Origin: Planctomycetota bacterium
GTDB taxonomy: Bacteria > Planctomycetota > Phycisphaerae > Tepidisphaerales > Tepidisphaeraceae
Reading direction: 5' to 3'
Assembly (NCBI GenBank): GCA_029777755.1
Contig: JAKORQ010000314.1
Coordinates: forward strand, 1 to 5,116
DNA: 5,116 nucleotides
The translations under genes were made by a program, and so were the position numbers. Positions 1 to 4,243 of the stretch are shown piece after piece. Every line of letters begins with the position of its first letter. The stretch's first letter is position 1. Under the pieces are notes generated by a model. That model was not told the origin of the DNA, did not search any database, and saw nothing but the letters and a program-made list of their open reading frames with translations.

Positions 1-299
1 ACCGAGCGGTCGCCCCAGTATTCGGCATCGAGATATATCCCATAGCGCAGGCACATCCCGACGGTATTCGCCAGCCCGCATCGTCGGCACAGTGTGCGCA
101 GCATCGGATGCAACCTCGGCGGGATGTTGTCGACAATCCGCAGCCGCACTCGCTCGGGGAATTGCACCCCGACCCGGCGGGCATCCTCCTGCTGCAACGC
201 GTCCAGCGGCAGGCCGCTGGTGAGGATACTTCGCTCCTGTCGCCACACCCACAGGGCGATGGCGGGCGTTACCATATAAGAAGCAGCACTCCCCAGCAT
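1..299 (-). CDS. Uncharacterised protein, possible HExxH metallopeptidase-like family (C-terminus cut by window edge)
   Basis: The minus strand is open from the ATG at 299-297 to the left edge, giving 99 residues without a stop. A good Shine-Dalgarno (GGAG, complement of 305-308) lies 5 bases before the start. The protein begins with a short hydrophobic stretch (about residues 4-18, ending ALWVW), followed by RQERSILTSGLPL, then a PERVRLRIVDNIP segment near residues 48-60, and ends in GIYLDAEYWGDRS. From memory, this layout (short N-terminal segment, 'ERVRv.vv..iP', then 'G.giyl....GDR') matches an uncharacterised proteobacterial family in which an HELxHxxQY-like zinc motif follows almost at once. 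That motif would lie just outside the window, so any peptidase role is inference. The gene follows yqhD on the same strand after 67 bases and may be cotranscribed with it. The reading frame is well supported; the family assignment is moderate. Confidence 0.6.
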   Translation of the reverse strand, partial: MLGSAASYMVTPAIALWVWRQERSILTSGLPLDALQQEDARRVGVQFPERVRLRIVDNIPPRLHPMLRTLCRRCGLANTVGMCLRYGIYLDAEYWGDRS

Positions 300-366
300 G
301 CGATCTCCGCCTTCCAACTTCCGCCGTCGAGCTATTCTAGCCTCGCAGCGGCGCGAAGGCGGATTT
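300..366 (-). promoter_or_regulatory. Intercistronic spacer with RBS-covering inverted repeat
   Basis: This is the spacer between the yqhD stop and the next minus-strand gene. On the minus-strand transcript, TCCGCCTTC (complement of 355-363) is perfectly complementary to GAAGGCGGA (complement of 306-314). The second arm contains most of the Shine-Dalgarno of the downstream gene. The first arm can alternatively pair locally: GCCTTCGC (complement of 353-360) with GCGAGGC (complement of 340-346), closing a 6-base loop with one bulged base. The two pairings exclude each other. No run of T follows either hairpin, so an intrinsic terminator is unlikely. The complementarity is seen directly; a regulatory role is inference. 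Confidence 0.35.
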
Positions 367-1521
367 TCAGCATGCCAGCAGGATCTTCTCGGCGGCGGAG
401 GCGTCGATACTGCCGTGTTCGCCCATCACCGCTCCCCGGCTGCGGAAGCGGGCGGAGATCTTCGCCGCCGCCTCGCCCGGGTCGATCTTGTGCTCAACCA
501 GCCTGGTGGGCATCCCCAGCGAATGGAAGAACTCGGTTATCTTCGCGATTGCCAGCTCGGCCGCCCGGGCATCGTCTGCCTCGTTTACGCCAAACACCCT
601 CCGGGCGAGCTGTGCGAGCTTTTTCTGCTTCTTGCCCAGCTCGTGCCGGAATAGGGCGGGCATTACGATCGCAAGGCTCTCGGCGTGGTCGATGCCATAG
701 AACGCCGTCAGTTCATGGCCGATGGCGTGCGTCGACCAGTCCTGCGGCACGCCACAGGCGATCAGGCCGTTGAGCGCCTGCGTTGCACACCAGACGATGT
801 TGGCGCGGGCCTGGTAGTCCGTCTTGTTCCGCAGCGTCTTGGGGCCTTCCTCGATAAGAGTCATCAGGATTGCCTCTGCCTGGCGGTCCTGCAGTGCCGC
901 CCCCACGGGATAGGTGGCATATTGCTCCAGCACATGCATGAAGGCATCCACGATGCCGTTGCGAATCTGCTTATCCGGCAGGCTGTAGGTCACCTCCGGG
1001 TCGAGGATGGCAAACTTGGGATACACATGCTCCGAGAGGAAGGCCAGCTTCTCGTTGGTACTCTGCCGCGAGATCACGGCCGCCGTGTTCGATTCTGACC
1101 CGGTGGCCGGCAGCGTCAGCACCGATCCAAGCGGCAGTGCCGACGTCACCGGCGCTTCCTTGGCGCAGATGTCCCAGGGGTCTTCGCCCTGGTAGTGAGC
1201 CGCCGCCGCGATGAACTTCGTCCCATCCAGCACCGACCCGCCGCCGACCGCCAGCAGGAAGGTCACCTTCTGCCGCTTCACGATCTCGACGGCCTGCATG
1301 AGCGTCTCATAGAGTGGGTTTGGCTGTATGCCGCCGAACTCCAGCACGTCACGACCGGACAGGGCGGCCATCACCTGGTCGTAGACGCCATTGTTCCTGA
1401 TCGATCCTCCGCCATAGGTGATGAGAACTTTCTCGCTTGGCGAGATCAGGTCCCTGACCTGGGCGATGGTACCCTTGCCAAAGACGACGCGCGTGGGATT
1501 GTGATAGACGAAGTGCTCCAT
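367..1521 (-). CDS. yqhD: YqhD-type NADPH-dependent alcohol/aldehyde dehydrogenase (iron-containing ADH family)
   Basis: A complete 384-residue protein, against 387 in E. coli YqhD, resembling it along its whole length. It should be a cytosolic enzyme that reduces short-chain and lipid-peroxidation aldehydes (butanal, acrolein, malondialdehyde, glyoxals) to alcohols using NADPH. The N-terminal Rossmann-like domain has ITYGGGS at 34-40 and AVGGGSVLDGTKF at 91-103 for the cofactor, followed by TLPATGSESN at 136-145 and Lys158. The C-terminal helical domain keeps all four expected metal ligands by alignment from memory: Asp192, His196, His265 and His279. The start is the ATG at 1521-1519, preceded by GAGGTG 6 bases upstream. 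A candidate promoter sits at 1559-1586. The gene heads a possible two-gene unit with the left-edge protein. E. coli yqhD is controlled by the AraC-type YqhC; no such regulator is visible here. Assignment is very secure; the exact substrate is not. Confidence 0.96.
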   Translation of the reverse strand: MEHFVYHNPTRVVFGKGTIAQVRDLISPSEKVLITYGGGSIRNNGVYDQVMAALSGRDVLEFGGIQPNPLYETLMQAVEIVKRQKVTFLLAVGGGSVLDGTKFIAAAAHYQGEDPWDICAKEAPVTSALPLGSVLTLPATGSESNTAAVISRQSTNEKLAFLSEHVYPKFAILDPEVTYSLPDKQIRNGIVDAFMHVLEQYATYPVGAALQDRQAEAILMTLIEEGPKTLRNKTDYQARANIVWCATQALNGLIACGVPQDWSTHAIGHELTAFYGIDHAESLAIVMPALFRHELGKKQKKLAQLARRVFGVNEADDARAAELAIAKITEFFHSLGMPTRLVEHKIDPGEAAAKISARFRSRGAVMGEHGSIDASAAEKILLAC

Positions 1522-1558
1522 TTGTTCACCTCATTCCAGCCAGTAGAATCCGCGCTAC

Positions 1559-1586
1559 ACTATAATCGACGACGTCGCCGTGTAAG
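1559..1586 (-). promoter_or_regulatory. Candidate sigma-70-type promoter of yqhD with palindrome in the spacer
   Basis: Read on the minus strand, CTTACA (complement of 1581-1586, 4 of 6 matches to TTGACA) is followed after 16 bases by TATAGT (complement of 1559-1564, 5 of 6 matches to TATAAT). Transcription would begin near 1552, leaving an untranslated leader of about 30 bases before the yqhD start. The spacer contains the 8-bp palindrome CGACGTCG at 1570-1577, a possible operator. The same AT patch also reads TATAAT on the plus strand (1561-1566), facing the membrane-protein gene, but without a recognisable -35 element. The motifs are visible; promoter activity is inferred. Confidence 0.35.
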
Positions 1587-1680
1587 CAGGGTGAGTCTAC
1601 GGCATCCCGCGAGGACATGACAATGACCGCCATTCGTCGCAAGGCGAACCGGTTGGATGCTTGACTTTGCCGTCGGGACA

Positions 1681-1687
1681 GGAGGAG
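1681..1687 (+). promoter_or_regulatory. Shine-Dalgarno that decides the start of the membrane-protein gene
   Basis: GGAGGAG lies 11 bases before the ATG at 1699. The in-frame ATG at 1657 lies upstream of this site and has no purine-rich element before it, so it would place the ribosome site inside the coding region. The 11-base spacing is slightly long, which keeps some doubt. Confidence 0.55.
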
Positions 1688-1698
1688 TAACAGGCAAG

Positions 1699-2172
1699 AT
1701 GGCGCAGCAGCAATACACCAACATTCACGGACGCAAGTGGGGACGCGGTTTGCGTCCGTGGCTTCTGCTGCCTAAGTACGTATGCATCTCGCTGATCCTG
1801 GGCGGGGTCGCCGCCATCGCCGTGCTGGGGTTTGTGGCCGGGGACGATTCGCAGTCGGCCAACCTGGCGCAGGCCATCCTGTATTACCAGGTCTTCCCCG
1901 CGCTTGGCGGGGCGACACTGCTTGGCTTGGCCCTCCTGTGGCACCACGGTCCCGTGATGTTCAAGATGCGCTGGCTCTGGGCCAAGCTGGCGGCCGTCGT
2001 CGTGGCAGGGGCTCTTCTTCACCTGCTGCTCAAGAAGCAGATCCTCCTCCAGCAACAGACCCCGCCGGGCAAGGTGGGGATCGCCGCAATCATCGTCATG
2101 GCGGCATTCATCCTGGTGGCAGTCTTGGGAAGATTAAAGCCAAGGCTCTGGCAGCCGTTTGTGAAGAAGTAG
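1699..2172 (+). CDS. Small four-helix integral membrane protein of unknown function
   Basis: A 157-residue protein that I cannot assign to a named family. It begins with a polar, basic tail (MAQQQYTNIHGRKWGRG), then has four hydrophobic segments: about 24-46 (PKYVCISLILGGVAAIAVLGF), 61-80, 90-113 and 123-143, with basic ends near the membrane (RWLWAK, LKKQ, RLKPR, FVKK). The WLWAKLAAVVVAGALLHLL helix loosely recalls the DUF2269/CopD-like group of small membrane proteins, where a 'W..vKl.lv.l...lH' helix is common, but no metal-binding histidine pattern is clear. The start at 1699 is preferred because GGAGGAG precedes it; an in-frame ATG at 1657 would add 14 residues (MLDFAVGTGGVTGK) without a Shine-Dalgarno. 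It is divergent from yqhD and convergent with the mla operon, apparently a single-gene unit. The helices and GC-rich third codon positions make it a credible gene; function is unknown. Confidence 0.8.
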   Translation: MAQQQYTNIHGRKWGRGLRPWLLLPKYVCISLILGGVAAIAVLGFVAGDDSQSANLAQAILYYQVFPALGGATLLGLALLWHHGPVMFKMRWLWAKLAAVVVAGALLHLLLKKQILLQQQTPPGKVGIAAIIVMAAFILVAVLGRLKPRLWQPFVKK

Positions 2173-2228
2173 GGTGAAGGCACGAAGGATATAAGAAGCG
2201 ACTGAGCGACGAAGCGCCGAAGGGTCAG
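2173..2228 (+). repeat. Degenerate octamer array, consensus CGACGAAG
   Basis: Directly after the membrane-protein stop codon the DNA is built of imperfect 8-base units: GCACGAAG (2180-2187), then after an 11-base interruption three adjoining units CGACTGAG, CGACGAAG and CGCCGAAG (2199-2222), with partial units GGTGAAG before and GGTCAG after. No hairpin with a T run is present. The array is non-coding and sits between two convergent genes. Confidence 0.5.
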
Positions 2229-2240
2229 ATCAAGGCTCAA

Positions 2241-2270
2241 GCGATCTCTTGCCAATCAGTTGCAGATCGC
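2241..2270. repeat. 7-bp inverted repeat between convergent genes
   Basis: GCGATCT (2241-2247) and AGATCGC (2264-2270) are perfect inverted copies around a 16-base loop. The arm is short, the loop is large, and no T tract follows on either strand. It could be a weak bidirectional transcription-stop structure or a by-product of the heptamer array that overlaps its right arm. Confidence 0.3.
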
Positions 2271-2289
2271 AAATCAAAACTCAAAAATC
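2262..2289 (-). repeat. Four tandem degenerate heptamers spanning the mlaF stop codon
   Basis: On the plus strand four adjoining 7-base units read GCAGATC, GCAAATC, AAAACTC and AAAAATC. On the minus strand each unit begins with GA, as in GATTTTT and GATTTGC. The array crosses the end of mlaF, so the last codons (GAT TTT TGA) and the first bases after the stop are part of it. The strong A/T bias contrasts with the GC-rich genes either side. Confidence 0.5.
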
Positions 2290-3072
2290 CCCCGTCGGCC
2301 GTCCGTTCAGGCTGGCCAGTTCCTGTTCCGAGGCTTCGCCCATCACGAAACGGCGCACCACCGGGTTGTTGCTTTCCAGTATGGCGTGCGGGCTGCCGTC
2401 GTATGCGATCTTCCCCTCGTGCAGCATGACGATTCGGTCGGCCACCTTGAATGCCGAGTGCATGTCGTGCGTCACGACGATACTTGTCACGCGCAGTTCC
2501 CGCTGGAGCTTGATGATCAGCTCATTGATCACGTCTGATCGCACCGGGTCCAGCCCGGTGGTCGGCTCATCGTAGAGAATCACCTCGGGGTTGAGCGCAA
2601 TTGCCCTCGCCAGGGCCACGCGCTTCTTCTGCCCGCCGGAAAGCTCGGCCGGCATCTTCGCGCCGATGTTTGCCAGCCCGACCATGCGCAGCTTGGCCTC
2701 GGCGATCTGCCTGATCTCCTCCTCCGACTTGCGCGTGTGCTCGACCAACGGGAAGGCGACGTTGTCCAGCACCGTCAGCGAGTCGAACAGCGCTCCCATC
2801 TGGAAGAGGAAGCCGATCCGCCGCCGCAGGTCCATCAGCCTGCGCACGTCCAGGGTGTCCACCCGCTGATTATCGAACCAGATCTCTCCGGCATCAGGCT
2901 TGAGCAGGCCGACGATATGCTTCAGCAGCACGCTCTTGCCGGTGCCGCTGGCGCCGATGATCACCAGGCACTTGCCCCGCTCGACATTCAGCGTCACGCC
3001 ATTGAGCACGATCAGTCGGCCGAAGCTCTTATGGACGTCCTTGAACTGGATGATGGGTGTATCTTCCGACAC
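2281..3072 (-). CDS. mlaF: MlaF-type ABC transporter ATPase (lipid/phospholipid transport)
   Basis: A 263-residue ATPase of the MlaF/Ttg2A group, acting on the cytoplasmic face of the inner membrane as a dimer with MlaE to power lipid movement between inner and outer membranes. All nucleotide-binding elements are present: Walker A GASGTGKS at 40-47, Q-loop Gln91 in FLFQMGALFDSLTV (typical of this subfamily), signature LSGGQKKR at 144-151, Walker B VILYDE at 164-169, D-loop TTGLDP at 171-176 and switch His202 in VVTHDMHSA. Length is normal. The start is a GTG at 3072-3070 that immediately follows the TAG of mlaE with no base between; its Shine-Dalgarno GGAGG (complement of 3077-3081) lies inside the last codons of mlaE, 4 bases from the start, indicating translational coupling. 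No MCE (MlaD) gene follows. The last codons lie in a heptamer repeat. Family is secure; the exact cargo is inferred. Confidence 0.95.
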   Translation of the reverse strand: MSEDTPIIQFKDVHKSFGRLIVLNGVTLNVERGKCLVIIGASGTGKSVLLKHIVGLLKPDAGEIWFDNQRVDTLDVRRLMDLRRRIGFLFQMGALFDSLTVLDNVAFPLVEHTRKSEEEIRQIAEAKLRMVGLANIGAKMPAELSGGQKKRVALARAIALNPEVILYDEPTTGLDPVRSDVINELIIKLQRELRVTSIVVTHDMHSAFKVADRIVMLHEGKIAYDGSPHAILESNNPVVRRFVMGEASEQELASLNGRPTGDF

Positions 3073-3897
3073 CTAGCCTCCAAAGATCGACCTTATTCCA
3101 TAGAGGGCCACGTACCACTCGCTGGCGATGCGGGCGAAGAAAAAGTTGAAGACGATGATGGCGATGAAGCTGTAGACGAAGCTTTCGGTACACGCTCGCC
3201 CGACGCCGCTGGCGCCCGCGCCGCAGGTAAATCCCTTGAAGCATGAGATCAGCGCGATGGCTCCCCCGAAGAAGATGCTCTTTATCACCCCCTCGAGAAC
3301 CGCCCAGTTGCCGATACCGTTCTCGGCGTGCTCCCAGTAGGGCCCATGCGGTATCCCCAGCCCGTAGACCGCCACCACCCAGCCGCCCACTATCCCCAGG
3401 ATGTCGCTGAAGATGGTCAGTATCGGCGTGAGCATCACGCACGCGAGAAACCGCGGCACCACCAGGTGGCGCACCGGGTCGGCCCCCATCACCCGCAGGG
3501 CATCAAGCTGCTCCGTGACGTTCATGGTGCCCAGTTCGGCGGTGAGTGCGCCGCCGACCCGGCCCGCCAGCATCACCGCAGCAAGTACCGGGCCGATCTG
3601 CTTGACCACCGACACGCCGATGATCGCCCCCAGTCGATTCTCCTGGCCGATGCTCCGGAACTGGTTGTACATCTCCACGGCCAGCACCATGCCGATGAAG
3701 GCCCCGGTAACGGCAACCACCGGTATCGACTTCACGCCGATCTCAAACATCAGCGGCGGCATCAAACGCAGAGTCTTCTTCCCCAGGCCGGTATACAGCC
3801 AGAGAAAGACACTTCCCGCGAAGCGCCAGAACGCCCCGAACGCTTCCAGGGCGCTAAGCACACTCTTGCCAACATGTTCGACAACCGCCGAGGGCAT
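3073..3897 (-). CDS. mlaE: MlaE-type ABC transporter permease
   Basis: A 274-residue inner-membrane permease of the MlaE/YrbE family, partner of the adjoining MlaF ATPase. After an amphipathic N-terminus (about 1-20) come hydrophobic segments near 20-37, 53-75, 92-112, 150-176, 203-220 and 238-258. The family hallmark is the cytoplasmic coupling region ELGTMNVTEQLDALRVMGAD at 121-140, followed by PVRHLVVPR, which contacts the ATPase; the preceding AGRVGGALTAELG is also typical. The start chosen is the ATG at 3897-3895. It has no clear Shine-Dalgarno of its own, but the upstream small ORF stops 9 bases before it, suggesting coupled translation. The sequence resembles planctomycete homologues from memory, one basis for the taxonomic guess. 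It should act in phospholipid traffic or outer-membrane lipid asymmetry, with an MCE protein encoded elsewhere. Family assignment is secure; the direction of transport is unknown. Confidence 0.94.
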   Translation of the reverse strand: MPSAVVEHVGKSVLSALEAFGAFWRFAGSVFLWLYTGLGKKTLRLMPPLMFEIGVKSIPVVAVTGAFIGMVLAVEMYNQFRSIGQENRLGAIIGVSVVKQIGPVLAAVMLAGRVGGALTAELGTMNVTEQLDALRVMGADPVRHLVVPRFLACVMLTPILTIFSDILGIVGGWVVAVYGLGIPHGPYWEHAENGIGNWAVLEGVIKSIFFGGAIALISCFKGFTCGAGASGVGRACTESFVYSFIAIIVFNFFFARIASEWYVALYGIRSIFGG

Positions 3898-3906
3898 GCC
3901 GGCTGA

Positions 3907-4125
3907 TCATACGCGAGGGGACGAAACAGAAAAGGAGTCGTTTACTTCACCGGGTGCGCTAACGGCAGGATTCGGCAACTCGTCATCACACATTCCCCCG
4001 CGGGCCGCAACTTCGCTCTGCTTCTTCTCGTCGGCGGCCCGGCTCTGGTCCGCAGCCACTATGTTCAGCAGCTTCAGCATCGAGACCAGCGACACAGAGG
4101 TTGGTTCCTTACGCAAGCGGAGCAT
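3907..4125 (-). CDS. Small hypothetical protein heading the mlaEF operon
   Basis: A 72-residue reading frame that I do not recognise. Its ATG at 4125-4123 is preceded by GAGG six bases upstream, and its stop lies 9 bases before the mlaE start, which itself lacks a Shine-Dalgarno; both facts suggest a translated ORF coupled to mlaE. Residues 1-23 are mildly hydrophobic with basic residues at the front (MLRLRKEPTSVSLVSMLKLL), 24-40 are charged, and the rest (PNPAVSAPGEVNDSFSVSSPRV) is Ser/Pro-rich and probably disordered. There is one Cys (CDDE) and no domain. It is far too small to be an MCE protein. It could be a small accessory subunit, a translated leader or a chance frame. Third codon positions are GC-rich in the first two thirds and less so toward the end. 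Confidence 0.45.
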   Translation of the reverse strand: MLRLRKEPTSVSLVSMLKLLNIVAADQSRAADEKKQSEVAARGGMCDDELPNPAVSAPGEVNDSFSVSSPRV

Positions 4126-4243
4126 TGGTATCCTCGTTCACACATAAAACGTCCCACATATGCAGAATATTTCAAGACTGTCCGGTGCTATTTGACGGGC
4201 GGGCCGCGAGAGAATCCAATGGCCTGCTTTCCTTTGGAGTATC
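4126..4243. promoter_or_regulatory. Divergent promoter region between the mla operon and the MFS gene
   Basis: This 118-bp spacer separates two genes read away from each other and should contain both promoters. It is the more AT-rich non-coding stretch on this side of the window. A possible plus-strand promoter is TTCACA (4137-4142, 5 of 6 to consensus) with TATGCA (4159-4164, only 3 of 6) after 16 bases. On the minus strand TTGAAA (complement of 4170-4175) is a fair -35 but no good -10 follows at normal spacing. The location is well supported; the individual boxes are weak. Confidence 0.35.

Noticed and set aside
108..773. Long plus-strand open frame of 221 codons
   Set aside because: It lies antisense to yqhD and the left-edge gene; its Arg/Ser/Pro-rich translation shows no family features and is typical of an opposite-strand frame in GC-rich DNA.
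1561..1566. Plus-strand TATAAT as a promoter for the membrane-protein gene
   Set aside because: It is a perfect -10 hexamer, but the sequence 15-19 bases upstream has no -35-like element and there is no extended -10, so it was not annotated separately.
1597..2055. Minus-strand frame of 152 codons opposite the membrane protein
   Set aside because: The plus-strand frame has four coherent hydrophobic helices and a strong RBS; the antisense product is His/Gln/Gly-rich with no structure.
274..2199. The 11-mer ATATAAGAAGC occurs at 274-284 and again at 2189-2199
   Set aside because: One copy is inside a coding region and one in an intergenic repeat; there is no flanking similarity, so a chance match is more likely than a mobile repeat.
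2241..2289. Possible intrinsic terminator between the convergent genes
   Set aside because: The 7-bp stem has a 16-base loop and the adjoining A/T-rich tract is on the wrong side for both transcripts, so it does not meet the usual hairpin-plus-T-run pattern.
3328..4147. Plus-strand open frames opposite mlaE and the small ORF
   Set aside because: They are antisense to a secure permease gene, with His/Arg/Pro-rich low-complexity translations and no ribosome site.
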